The position numbers and the translations under genes were made by a program. A stretch of 64,000 nucleotides of DNA from an uncultured Eubacteriales bacterium (GTDB taxonomy: Bacteria; Bacillota; Clostridia; Tissierellales; Peptoniphilaceae). Below are positions 1 to 8,573 of this stretch, in pieces. The notes below the pieces were generated by a model. It searched no databases and had not been told where the DNA came from. It worked only from the letters and a program-made list of their open reading frames with translations. Within the stretch, counting starts at the first letter, position 1, and every line of letters starts with the position of its first letter. The DNA lies in NCBI GenBank assembly GCA_900540185.1, contig UQFH01000004.1, positions 62,001-126,000 of the forward strand, in the 5' to 3' direction.

Positions 1-656
1 CCTCCCAATAGGTCGCCGGTGCCGTGGAATTTTTCGGGAATATATTTCGATTTTATAATGTGAATTTCTTCGCCGTTTGTAAAAGTGTTCACAAAATTTT
101 CGCCGTCAAATTCACCTTTTAACAAAATATTTTTTGCGCCCATATGTTTTAATTTTTTTAAGATTTCCAATTTTAAACTCTCGTCATTTTCGCTGAAATT
201 CGAAAGCTCGATTCCCGACAAAATCATCCCTTCTGTAGTGTTCGGCAATATTATTTCGGCGTGCGGAATGAGCGATTTGTAAAACTCAATTTGCTCCGGT
301 CTTGTTCCCGAATATAGCCTGCCGTTATCGCCCATTATCGGGTCCAAAACAGTCTTTGATTCCCGGTGCTTGATAACAAAATCGGTTATTCTTTTAGAGA
401 CCGCTACGTCGTCGATAAAGCCGATTAAAGTCGCATCGAAATTGCCGTAGGTGTTTTCAATTGAATTTACATAATTTTGAAACTCCGGCATTTTATTTCG
501 AGTGAAACCTTTGTAGTTCATCGGCGCCGAAAAAATTCCCGTCGGTACCGAAACCGCTTCGATTCCGTTTGCCATAACGGCGAGCATATTCATTTTAAGA
601 GCGACTGTTCCGATTCCGCAGAAGTCGTTAAATATTATTATTCTTTTTCTTTCCAT
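1..656 (-). CDS. Pyridoxal/pyridoxamine kinase, 3' end cut by window edge
   Basis: I translated this open frame myself; it starts at ATG 656 and runs off the left edge, so about 218 codons are visible and the C-terminus is missing. The start MERKRIIIFNDFCGIG, a middle VLDPIMGDNG segment and a late FHGTGDLLGG match the ribokinase-fold PdxK/PdxY family, which phosphorylates vitamin B6 vitamers in the cytoplasm. GTGD is the anion hole/catalytic-Asp motif. The start codon overlaps the stop of the upstream endonuclease gene (TAATG), so the two are probably co-translated. The choice between pyridoxal and pyridoxamine as substrate cannot be made from sequence. Confidence 0.85.
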   Translation of the reverse strand, partial: MERKRIIIFNDFCGIGTVALKMNMLAVMANGIEAVSVPTGIFSAPMNYKGFTRNKMPEFQNYVNSIENTYGNFDATLIGFIDDVAVSKRITDFVIKHRESKTVLDPIMGDNGRLYSGTRPEQIEFYKSLIPHAEIILPNTTEGMILSGIELSNFSENDESLKLEILKKLKHMGAKNILLKGEFDGENFVNTFTNGEEIHIIKSKYIPEKFHGTGDLLG

Positions 657-1486
657 TATTTCTTCAAACTCCTTAAAAGCTCAATCTCAACTCTGTGTCC
701 CTCTTCGTCTGTCGGCGTTTCCAAAATGAGTGGAAGTTTTTGTAATCTTTCGTCGTTCACAATCTCCGAAAAAGTTTCAAGCCCAATGCTTCCATTTCCT
801 ATTAGCTCGTGTCTGTCCTTTCTTGCGCCGCATTCGTTCTTCGAATCGTTTAAATGAAGTGCGACAAGTTTCTCGAGTCCAATTTCCCTGTCAAAGTTTA
901 AAAGAAGCTTATCAATCCCCTCTCTTATATCCATTCCCGACTCGAAAACGTGACAAGTATCGAGACATACTCCAACTTTTTCCTTTAAATCCACTCCGTC
1001 AATTATCCTTTTTATTTCGGAAAAGTTTCGCCCAATTTCCGTGCCTTTTCCCGCCATTGTTTCAATCGCAACAATCGTCGTCATATCTTCACTCAATACT
1101 TCGTTTAATAAATTCGTCGTATATTGGATTCAAACGTCAAGCCCCTGTCCGACGTGACTTCCCGGGTGAAAATTATAAATATTTCCCGGCATCATCTCCA
1201 TAATTTCCAAATCTTCTTTAATAACACTTCGCCCGAATTCCCTGACATATACCTTGTCGGAGCACGGATTTAATGTGTAAGGAGCATGGGCGACGATTTT
1301 TCCGAAATTGTTTTCCAGTAAAAATGTATTAAATAATCTCATATCTTCTTCGTCAATTTTTTTCATCGCACCTCCGCGCGGATTTCTTGTAAAAAATTGA
1401 AAAGTATTTGCGCCGATTTCTTTTGCAAGTTTCGCTATGCTGAAATATCCTCTTCCAATCGACAAATGGCATCCTATATAATTCAT
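656..1486 (-). pseudogene. nfo: Endonuclease IV (AP endonuclease) interrupted by one in-frame TGA
   Basis: Two same-frame pieces make one 276-residue protein, a normal Nfo length. The N-terminal piece is 1133-1486 (MNYIGCHLSIG, FTRNPRG, HAPYTLNPCS, FHPGSHVGQG). The C-terminal piece ends at 656 (VAIETMAGKG, VCLDTCHVFESG, HLNDSKNECGARKDRH, LILETPTDE). They are separated only by TGA at 1130-1132, right after GQGLDV, where relatives normally carry Gly; GGA to TGA is one base change. The metal ligands on both sides are intact. The enzyme cuts 5' of abasic sites in base-excision repair. Either this is a recent nonsense mutation or a sequencing error; read-through is possible but unsupported. An internal ATG at 1096 could start the C-terminal fragment, which would lack the N-terminal ligands. 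Confidence 0.85.
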
Positions 1487-1566
1487 CTAATCACCCTTTT
1501 ACATAAATTTTAATATAAATACAATTCTTAATTAATATTATAACATATATCATTGAAATTGTTTTA

Positions 1567-1596
1567 TTGAAAGCGCTTCGATATATGTGGTATAAT
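1567..1596 (+). promoter_or_regulatory. Sigma-70-type promoter of the DUF2254 gene
   Basis: TTGAAA at 1567-1572, an 18-base spacer and TATAAT at 1591-1596 lie upstream of the GGAGGTG ribosome-binding site and ATG 1614. Confidence 0.7.
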
Positions 1597-1613
1597 TTTT
1601 ATGGAGGTGCGAT

Positions 1614-2924
1614 ATGGATAATGAATTAAAACTTTTTTTCTATAAAAACAGACGTTGGATTTATTGTTTGGAATATATATTGTATTCCGTGATTTTGCTT
1701 GCAATTGTTACATATGTCGATTCGACCTATTCAAGCGCCGAGAGTCATATTCCGCGCTTCATGCTCTCGAGCGTGAGCCTTGCAAAGACGGTGCTCTCTT
1801 CCCTTGTAGCAGCTCTTCTTACAATCACAACTTTTACGTTTTCGACAATTTTAACAGTTTTTTCTCTCTATCACAATTCTTTTACCCCGCGAAGCGTTGA
1901 AAACTTTTTAGATAAGAAAATCACCATGAAAGTTTTGGGAATTTTCATCGGCGGTTTTGTATACTGTCTTGTTAGTTTGAATTTTATGGAAGCTTCACAG
2001 GACGAAAGACTGGTAATTGCCGGAACTGTCGGCGTTATATATGCAATTTGGGCGGCGATCTATTTTGTGATTTTCGTTCAAACCGTTTTAAACGGCATAA
2101 ATTATACAAATCTTCTTGAAGAAATTTCCGAAAATACAGAAAAACTGATAGAAAAAGAAATTGAAGCAAGAAATTTTGAATATGTAAATGAAGATGAGCT
2201 TACAAAAAATCAAGTCGAGCTCTTAGCCAATGAAACTGGATATCTTGAACTCATAGGAATAGATAAATTAAAAAGCCTAATCGAAGAAGAGGACGTTGTT
2301 TTAACAATTGCATCTTCAATCGGTGATTTTGTCATGAAAGGTGAAACTATCGCTTATTTAAGTAGAGATGTTTTTGACTACGAAACAATCGACAAAATAC
2401 AAAAGCAGTTCACCTTTACCCAAAAAAGAATTGCCGAAGAGGACTACAAGGAAGGGATTCGAAAGATTTCAGAAATAGCAGTTCGTGCACTTTCGCCCGG
2501 AATCAATGACCCGAACACCGCAATTCACTGTATAAGAAAAATATGTATTTTGCTTGCGGAACTCGCAAAAGTCGACGGTCACTACCACTATGTCGAAACT
2601 GACGGCATGGCTCGAATCTACTATACAAGTAAAACTTTTAAGGAAACTTTGGTTGAGCATATTTATCCGATTTTAAACTACGGCGAATCCGATGCGTCAG
2701 TTCTTCGTGCAATATTTCAAGGACTGCTTCTTATAAAAATGGGCGCAACTCCGACTAACAGAAAAATCGTTACAGAAATGTGCGAAGACATATACAACAA
2801 CGCGGTTCAAAATTTCCACAGAGAAATGGATTTAGAACTTTTTATGGATGTATACCAAGAGATAATAACCGGCTCTAAAGAAGAAAATGAAATTGAATAT
2901 GAGATAATAATAAAAAATGACTAG
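1614..2924 (+). CDS. DUF2254 family membrane protein
   Basis: A 436-residue protein with four predicted N-terminal membrane helices (about residues 15-36, 57-82, 107-126 and 135-160) followed by a soluble domain of about 260 residues. The soluble part contains GDFVMKGETIAYL and ALSPGINDPNTAIHC, hallmarks of the DUF2254 family. Its function is unknown; membership rests on these motifs and the layout. A good SD (GGAGGTG, 6 bases before ATG) supports the start. It has its own promoter, and its last bases overlap the end of the convergent MATE gene by four bases, with no room for a terminator between them. Confidence 0.8.
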   Translation: MDNELKLFFYKNRRWIYCLEYILYSVILLAIVTYVDSTYSSAESHIPRFMLSSVSLAKTVLSSLVAALLTITTFTFSTILTVFSLYHNSFTPRSVENFLDKKITMKVLGIFIGGFVYCLVSLNFMEASQDERLVIAGTVGVIYAIWAAIYFVIFVQTVLNGINYTNLLEEISENTEKLIEKEIEARNFEYVNEDELTKNQVELLANETGYLELIGIDKLKSLIEEEDVVLTIASSIGDFVMKGETIAYLSRDVFDYETIDKIQKQFTFTQKRIAEEDYKEGIRKISEIAVRALSPGINDPNTAIHCIRKICILLAELAKVDGHYHYVETDGMARIYYTSKTFKETLVEHIYPILNYGESDASVLRAIFQGLLLIKMGATPTNRKIVTEMCEDIYNNAVQNFHREMDLELFMDVYQEIITGSKEENEIEYEIIIKND

Positions 2925-4228
2925 TTTACGCTAGCCATTTTTTTATTCTTAAAAACTATTCTATTCAAAAGATATATCGATATAATACATGTTAAAATTT
3001 CCGAAACCGCCGGCACAAACCATATTTTGTCATCTTGAAATGCAAGTTCATAGAGCTTCATTACAATTGTTATGAAAATCGGCGTTCTTAAAAGAGAAAT
3101 GAGTATTGCACATTTACCCTTTCTGAGACTTGCAAAAAGCGTGACCATCAAAACATTTATCCCGATAAATATATAGGCACTCGAATATTTCATAATTGCA
3201 GCTGTTGCGCTATTAAAAAGTTCGGAGTTTTCATTTAAAAAGAATCCGACGATTTCACTCGAAAACAGTTGGAGCACAAAAATAAAAACTGTTCCTATAA
3301 ATACAACAGATAAAAATCCCAATTTAATAAGTTGTTTTATTTTACCCATGTCGTTTCTTCCGCTTTCATAGCTGAAGAGCGGAGCAAGTCCTTGTGCAAT
3401 TCCCGTCATTGTGACCGTTGCAAAAATCGATACATATGAAATGACGGTATAAATTATAACTCCTTCTTTTCCCATATATTTTTGGAGCGTAGTATTAAAA
3501 AGTAAAACTGTGTAGCCTATTGCAATTTCAGCAAGTGCATCCCCTCCGCCGAGTGGCAGTGTTTTCTTTAAGTTTTTAAAATTTATACTTTTTGAAAAAG
3601 CGATGTTTCCCCTTCGTTTTAAAAAATGTGCAGTCATCAACGCCGTGCTTACAACTTGAGCAATTCCCGTTCCAAGCGCTGCTCCGCGAAGTCCCCAATC
3701 GAATTGAGCGATAAAAACATAGTCGAGGAGAAGATTCGTGAGTGCGGCAACCAATACAGAAACCGCAGAAATAATTGGAAAGCCGTCGACTTTTACCAAT
3801 ACCTCGAGCTGATATGTCGTCATAAAAAACACTCCGAAAGGCACGACTGTCCTTAAATATTCATAAACATAGTCATGTGTTTCACTTGTAGATCCAAGAA
3901 ATCCAATAATATCTCTCAAAAAAATAGAAATTAATATTGTGTATAAAATTCCAACAAACAAAATCGAAACAATGCCCGTTGTAAAAACCTCATTCGCAGT
4001 CTTTATATTTTTTTGTCCCAAATTAAATCCGACTAAAGCCTGCGTTCCAATGCTGAATAAAATTCCAAGCGCAAAGAAACTTGTGACAATAGGCATCGAG
4101 ATATTTATTGCACTAAATTCGACTTCACCGCAAAAATTTGACACAAAAAAACCGTCAACCATTGTGTAAAGTGCATACACCCACATCGAAAGAATCGACG
4201 GGATGATATATTTTAAAAAGCGTTTCAT
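2921..4228 (-). CDS. MATE family efflux transporter
   Basis: A polytopic membrane protein of 435 residues with about 12 helices. It is related to NorM/MepA: GFNLGQKNIKTA near residue 70, GLRGAALGTGIAQ near 180, and GIAQGLAPLFSYESG in the second half. Such proteins export drugs or metabolites using Na+ or H+ gradients. The frame is open back to ATG 4249, but AAAGGAG lies just ahead of the internal ATG at 4228 (MKRFLKYIIPS), which I take as the true start. The substrate is unknown. A second, distinct MATE gene is at 25780-27135. Confidence 0.88.
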   Translation of the reverse strand: MKRFLKYIIPSILSMWVYALYTMVDGFFVSNFCGEVEFSAINISMPIVTSFFALGILFSIGTQALVGFNLGQKNIKTANEVFTTGIVSILFVGILYTILISIFLRDIIGFLGSTSETHDYVYEYLRTVVPFGVFFMTTYQLEVLVKVDGFPIISAVSVLVAALTNLLLDYVFIAQFDWGLRGAALGTGIAQVVSTALMTAHFLKRRGNIAFSKSINFKNLKKTLPLGGGDALAEIAIGYTVLLFNTTLQKYMGKEGVIIYTVISYVSIFATVTMTGIAQGLAPLFSYESGRNDMGKIKQLIKLGFLSVVFIGTVFIFVLQLFSSEIVGFFLNENSELFNSATAAIMKYSSAYIFIGINVLMVTLFASLRKGKCAILISLLRTPIFITIVMKLYELAFQDDKIWFVPAVSEILTCIISIYLLNRIVFKNKKMASVN

Positions 4229-4430
4229 ATTTAATTCTCCTTTTCGCATTCTAAAGAAAGCCAGTAAACTGACAGCTTAAAATTAAATAAAACGCTAATT
4301 GCACCTATCCCAATAATTGGCGGGATTTTTATATCTAAACATTTAAAATCTCCATGTGTATTTCGCACCAAAATTTTGATTTACATCTAAATCATACAAA
4401 TATATTTTAGCATTTCATAAATATAAAGTC
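4229..4430. other. Intergenic region without a convincing gene
   Basis: About 200 AT-rich bases between the MATE gene and the ABC-cluster terminator. A frame of about 45 codons on the minus strand (GTG start near 4373) lacks a ribosome-binding site and resembles nothing I know. I see no riboswitch. Confidence 0.4.
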
Positions 4431-4457
4431 AAAAAAAGAGAGGCTCTTTCGCCTCTC
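4431..4457 (-). terminator. Rho-independent terminator of the ABC lipoprotein operon
   Basis: On the minus strand GAGAGGC-GAAAGA-GCCTCTC is followed by seven T, just after the stop at 4464. Confidence 0.85.
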
Positions 4458-4463
4458 CTAATT

Positions 4464-5558
4464 TTATTCGTTGTCGTGTTTGAAATCTTCCGGACTCCAG
4501 AGTTCTGAAAGAAGTTCATCACTTGATTTTTCATTTGTAACGATTCCGAATTTTTTATAGTCATCTAAAATGTCTTTTAGAGTTTTTTCTGTCATATCGT
4601 TTGAGCATTGCCAATCATATGATTCCATCATTCTTACAGCTTGGTCAAAGTCTCCGCTTGCCCAATTGTTGTCGAACAATACTTGAGTTGCTTCTTTAAC
4701 ATTGTGTGCAACATAATCTGAAACTTCGAAAAGTGCAGCCGTCATTTTCTTTGCAGTGATAGGGTTTTGGTCGTTGAAATCTTTGTTGAATGCATAGATA
4801 CAGCAAGTTTCTTTTTTGAAGTCATCATCCCATGTCAAACTTCTGATAACAGCAAGTGTGCCGTCATTCATGAATTTTTCAGCAAATTGGTCGGAAAGAA
4901 TTACAGAGTCGATTTCGCCGTTTTGAAGAGCGAGAACAGAAGCTGATGATTCAACCGGTTTCCATACGATGTCGTTAGGGTCGATTCCGTCGTGGTTCAT
5001 AAATCTGATTGCAATATTGTGGTCTGAGTTGCCGATTCCATTAGGAAGTCCTACGCTCTTTCCAACTAAATCTTTTGTGCTTTTGATAGGACCGTCTTTA
5101 AGAACATAGAGTGATTTACAACCTGTTTGAACGCCTTTTTTAAATACCATATTTACGCCGTTTGTTGCAGGAACAACCATTGCAGAGATGTGGTTTGTAA
5201 CCATATCAACTTTACCTGTTCCGACAGCGTCAACTGTTCCAACAGTTCCGTCCATCTTTACAAGTTCAACGTCAAGTCCTTGTTTTTTGAACATTCCGAG
5301 TGCGTCTGCAATTCCAGGTGCACCTGTGCAAAGTCCGCCGTTGTATCCGATTTTAACCGGTTTACCGTATGCAGGTTCTTTTTTCCAAGCTTCTTCTTCA
5401 GACATTTCTGAATTTGCTTCTGTCGTTTCATTGTTTTCTTCAGTTTGTGTTTCTGTGGTTGTGTTTTCTTTCTTGTCTTCATTTACTGTTGTCTTACATG
5501 CTGTGAATAACATCAAGCTTGCAAGAACAACCGCCATAATAGCTGTTAATCTTTTCAT
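4464..5558 (-). CDS. NMT1/SsuA-type substrate-binding lipoprotein, copy 1
   Basis: A 364-residue lipoprotein: signal peptide with lipobox LFTAC (Cys about residue 21), a Glu/Thr-rich linker, then a periplasmic-binding fold of the nitrate/sulfonate/thiamine-precursor class starting with VKIGYNGGLCTGAPG. Unusual conserved cysteines sit in GGLCTG, QTGCKSLYV and ETCCIYAF. It is a close paralogue of the next gene (5577-6659), with the same cysteines and the same tail (DDYKxFGxxT). It should deliver a ligand to the TauC/TauB-like permease and ATPase encoded upstream in the same operon. The ligand is unknown; the sulfonate/nitrate label is only family-level. A terminator follows directly. Confidence 0.85.
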   Translation of the reverse strand: MKRLTAIMAVVLASLMLFTACKTTVNEDKKENTTTETQTEENNETTEANSEMSEEEAWKKEPAYGKPVKIGYNGGLCTGAPGIADALGMFKKQGLDVELVKMDGTVGTVDAVGTGKVDMVTNHISAMVVPATNGVNMVFKKGVQTGCKSLYVLKDGPIKSTKDLVGKSVGLPNGIGNSDHNIAIRFMNHDGIDPNDIVWKPVESSASVLALQNGEIDSVILSDQFAEKFMNDGTLAVIRSLTWDDDFKKETCCIYAFNKDFNDQNPITAKKMTAALFEVSDYVAHNVKEATQVLFDNNWASGDFDQAVRMMESYDWQCSNDMTEKTLKDILDDYKKFGIVTNEKSSDELLSELWSPEDFKHDNE

Positions 5559-5576
5559 TAATACCTAAAACCTTTC

Positions 5577-6659
5577 TTATTTCATTTCGTGTTTGAAATC
5601 TTCTTCGTGCCATACTTCACTCAAGAGTTCATCTGATGATTTATCTGATGTGATAACGCCGAATTCTTTATAGTCGTCCAAAATATTTTTTAGAGCTGTG
5701 CTTGTCATTTCGTTTGTAACTTGCCAGTTGTATGATTTCATCATTCTTACAGCTTGGTCGAAGTCTCCGCTTGCCCAGTTGTTGTCAAAGAGTGTTTGTG
5801 TTGCTTCTTCAATATTGTTTTGGATATAATCTGAAACTCTGAAGAGAACTTTTGTGATTTTCTTTGCTGTAATAGGATTTTCTTTTGCAAATGTTTTGTT
5901 GAATGCATATACGCAGCATGGTTCAAGTTTGAAGTCATCGTCATATGTGAGTGAACGAATCATTTTGATTTTTCCGTCATTTACAAATTTTTCTGCAAAT
6001 TGGTCGGAAAGAACAACTGCTTGGATTTCTCCGTTTTCAAGAGCCAAAATTGAAGCGCTTCCTTCTACAGGTAAGAATTTAACATCTTGTGGAGCTATAT
6101 CGTCGTGGTTTAAGAATCTTAGAGCGATATTGTGGTCAGAGTTACCGATTCCGTCAGGAAGTCCGATAGCTTTTCCCTTTAAGTCAGCTGTAGAATTGAT
6201 TTCGCCGTTGTCCAAAACATAAAGAGATTTACATCCTGTTTGTGCAGCAGCTTTAAATTCCATATCTACTCCGTTTACAGCAGGAACAAGCATTGTTGCG
6301 ATGTGATCACATGTAAGATCAACTTTTCCTGTTCCGATAGCGTCAACTTTTGATTGAACATTAACGATTTCAGTTTCAATTCCTTCATCTTTGAACATTC
6401 CAAGTGCTGAAGCAAGTCCAGGACCGCCTGTGCAAAGTCCTCCGTTGTAACCGATTTTAATAGCCTTGCCGTATGCAGGTTCTTTCTTCCATGCTTCGTC
6501 TTCAGATTCAGCATCTGTTGATGTTTCTTCTGTCTTGTCTGTTGTTGTTTCAGTCGGAGCTGTTTCGTCTTTTTTGTCATTATTTACTGTTGTCTTACAT
6601 GCTGTAAACATAAAAAGGCAAGCCATAATAACGGCAATAACTTTAATTAATTTGTTCAT
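5577..6659 (-). CDS. NMT1/SsuA-type substrate-binding lipoprotein, copy 2
   Basis: A 360-residue paralogue of the neighbouring lipoprotein. The signal peptide ends in the lipobox MFTAC, then comes an acidic Thr-rich linker and a binding domain beginning IKIGYNGGLCTGGPG. The cysteines in GGLCTG, QTGCKSLYV and EPCCVYAFNK are conserved between the copies. Its start overlaps the end of the ATPase gene by 17 bases. Two binding proteins serving one permease suggest either two related ligands or a recent tandem duplication with divergence in the linker and first lobe. Confidence 0.85.
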   Translation of the reverse strand: MNKLIKVIAVIMACLFMFTACKTTVNNDKKDETAPTETTTDKTEETSTDAESEDEAWKKEPAYGKAIKIGYNGGLCTGGPGLASALGMFKDEGIETEIVNVQSKVDAIGTGKVDLTCDHIATMLVPAVNGVDMEFKAAAQTGCKSLYVLDNGEINSTADLKGKAIGLPDGIGNSDHNIALRFLNHDDIAPQDVKFLPVEGSASILALENGEIQAVVLSDQFAEKFVNDGKIKMIRSLTYDDDFKLEPCCVYAFNKTFAKENPITAKKITKVLFRVSDYIQNNIEEATQTLFDNNWASGDFDQAVRMMKSYNWQVTNEMTSTALKNILDDYKEFGVITSDKSSDELLSEVWHEEDFKHEMK

Positions 6660-7440
6660 TTAAATTACCCTCCTTGTGACCCATATCCAATAGGTCCATA
6701 ATAATTTTTCTGTATTCCAGAAATTCATCCGAAATTCTATTTCTAAAGCCTTCTTCGAGATCTATTTTGATATCTTTTAGAACTCTGCCGGGCCTTGGGG
6801 CCATAACTATAATTCTTGTGGACATATAAATCGCTTCATCCACATCGTGAGTAACCATAATCATTGTGTTTCTCTTTTGAAGCCACAAACTTATGAGCTC
6901 ATCTTGTATATTCATTCTTGTAAATGCATCGAGCGCTCCTAGCGGTTCGTCCAAAAGAAATACCGCCGGTTCGTTGATCATCGTCCTTATAAGTGAAACT
7001 CTTTGAGCCATACCGCCGGAGAGTTGATTCGGATAACTGTCCTTAAATTCATAAAGTCCAATCATATCGAGAAGTTCATCTACTCTGTGAAGTTCTTCTT
7101 TTTTATTTTGAACATTGAGTCCGAAAGCGACGTTTTCTCCGACAGTTAACCACGGAAAAAGTGTCGGTGCTTGGAAAACCATTCCCCTCTTTGCGGAAGT
7201 GCCATCTATTAATTCACCGTTAAGAGTAAGAGTTCCGCTTGTCGGTGGAATAAGGCCTGCAATAAGTCTTAGGATTGTAGATTTTCCGCATCCCGACGCT
7301 CCTACAATGCAGACGAACTCTCCGTCGTTTATCGTAAGATTGACATCTTGAAGTGCATGCGTGATTCCATTTCCGTCAGCTCTTGCAAACGATTTTGAAA
7401 CGTGGTTTAATTTTAGCTCAGTCTTTAATCCTCCTGCCAT
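6643..7440 (-). CDS. ABC transporter ATPase (TauB/SsuB-like)
   Basis: A 265-residue nucleotide-binding subunit. Walker A is GASGCGKST (about 47-55), the signature is LSGGMAQR (140-147), Walker B is VFLLDE (160-165), and the D-loop and switch His (VTHDVDEA) are present. Residues FPWLTVGENVAFGL are typical of the nitrate/sulfonate/taurine group. It overlaps the permease gene by 16 bases and the second lipoprotein by 17, so the module is translated as a unit. Confidence 0.92.
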   Translation of the reverse strand: MAGGLKTELKLNHVSKSFARADGNGITHALQDVNLTINDGEFVCIVGASGCGKSTILRLIAGLIPPTSGTLTLNGELIDGTSAKRGMVFQAPTLFPWLTVGENVAFGLNVQNKKEELHRVDELLDMIGLYEFKDSYPNQLSGGMAQRVSLIRTMINEPAVFLLDEPLGALDAFTRMNIQDELISLWLQKRNTMIMVTHDVDEAIYMSTRIIVMAPRPGRVLKDIKIDLEEGFRNRISDEFLEYRKIIMDLLDMGHKEGNLNEQIN

Positions 7441-8453
7441 TTCAAAACTCCTTTCTTAATCTTTGTGAGTATCCAGTTTACAATAATAAATGTAATACAA
7501 ATTATTACGATTGCGGCGTACATCTTCGGAAACTCCGCCCATGATTTTTGCCATGTAATATACCAGCCGAGTCCGGATTCAACTCCGAGCATTTCAGCTA
7601 CCAAAAGTGCAGTACAAGCGCTGCTCATACCCTGTGTCATCCCTTGTAAAATGCTTGGAAGCGCACTTGGAATAGCAATCTTTGTTATAAGTTGATTGCC
7701 TTTTGCTCCAAGAGTTCTTGCCGCAAGAAAATATTCTCTATTTACATTCGTTATACCTGTTATGGTTGCAATTGTTACTGAAAACCAAACGCCGAGCGCG
7801 ATGATAAATACAGCACCTTTAAAAAGCGAACTCATAAGAACCATAACGAGCGGAAGCCATGTTGTGCTTGGAATCGGTCCCAAGAGTTTGATAAAAGGCA
7901 TAACCCAATAGCTTACCCTTTTGCTGTATCCACAAAGAATTCCCGTTATAATTCCAAGCGCTACACCGATAAAATATCCGGTAAATAAAAGTATGAGAGA
8001 ATTCTTAACGCAGTCAATCAAATATGCTCTGTCTTGAATTGCAGCATTCATAATTTTGTCGACCCAAGGGAAATACGGCATCATGAGTTTTCCGCTTTTA
8101 AGTGTGAGCATATCGTAGCCCATCAAAAGGAAAAACACAAATGTGTAAAAAGGCGCCTTGTGTCTGTAGTAGTAAAATGTTTTCTTATTAAACAAAGATA
8201 CAATCGCTCCGATAAGGCATGCCAAGCCCAAAGCTGTAATAAATCCACCGTAGACATGCGTGTTTGTGTTTGCCCCGTAATTTGGCATGTAATAATACTC
8301 CGCCAAATGTAAGAGAGCCATAAGGATTGGAAGAAACATAATAACTCTGTCCAGAATTCTTTGTGCTTTTGTCTTCGGTTTTTCTTCCATTGCCATCAAC
8401 TCGTCTTTGTTTTTGGCGACGTATTTGGTTTTTTCACCAGAATTATATTCCAT
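7425..8453 (-). CDS. ABC transporter permease (TauC/SsuC-like)
   Basis: Permease of the binding-protein-dependent class. The EAA loop reads AARTLGAKGNQLITKIAIPSA, shown here in part as RTLGAKGNQLITK. The C-terminal domain carries the usual helices, and the N-terminus is extended by about 90 residues with three extra hydrophobic segments, longer than typical SsuC. The frame opens at 8507, but GGAGGT precedes ATG at 8453 (or 8456), giving about 342 residues. It is the first gene of the TauABC-like module; a palindrome (8554-8573) separates it from the FtsX-like gene. Confidence 0.88.
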   Translation of the reverse strand: MEYNSGEKTKYVAKNKDELMAMEEKPKTKAQRILDRVIMFLPILMALLHLAEYYYMPNYGANTNTHVYGGFITALGLACLIGAIVSLFNKKTFYYYRHKAPFYTFVFFLLMGYDMLTLKSGKLMMPYFPWVDKIMNAAIQDRAYLIDCVKNSLILLFTGYFIGVALGIITGILCGYSKRVSYWVMPFIKLLGPIPSTTWLPLVMVLMSSLFKGAVFIIALGVWFSVTIATITGITNVNREYFLAARTLGAKGNQLITKIAIPSALPSILQGMTQGMSSACTALLVAEMLGVESGLGWYITWQKSWAEFPKMYAAIVIICITFIIVNWILTKIKKGVLKWQED

Positions 8454-8553
8454 CATTACCTCCATAAATATATTTTTTTGATTGAGAATCGTAGTTTTTA
8501 ATTTCATAAACTCTTTATTTGCCTAACAGCATTAAAGTCCTTATCAAATTAAA

Positions 8554-8573
8554 AAGTGAATTAAAATTCACTT
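8554..8573 (-). terminator. Palindrome between the FtsX-like and TauC-like genes; possible terminator
   Basis: AAGTGAATT-AA-AATTCACTT is a perfect 9-bp inverted repeat directly after the TAG stop of the FtsX-like gene. On the minus strand it is followed by TTTTTAATTT, so it could be a weak AT-rich terminator splitting the cluster into two transcripts. It could equally be an operator. Confidence 0.45.

Noticed and set aside
1130..1132. TGA read as glycine (genetic code 25-like recoding)
   Set aside because: Other genes in the window end at TGA (for example 42247 and 36055) with proper overlaps or terminators, so TGA is a stop here; one nonsense change is simpler.
656..1203. Plus-strand frames of 126 and 157 codons over nfo
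   Set aside because: They mirror the codon pattern of nfo on the other strand and have no SD.
4250..4430. Small minus-strand frame with GTG start
   Set aside because: No SD, no homology that I recognise, and AT-rich composition typical of a spacer.
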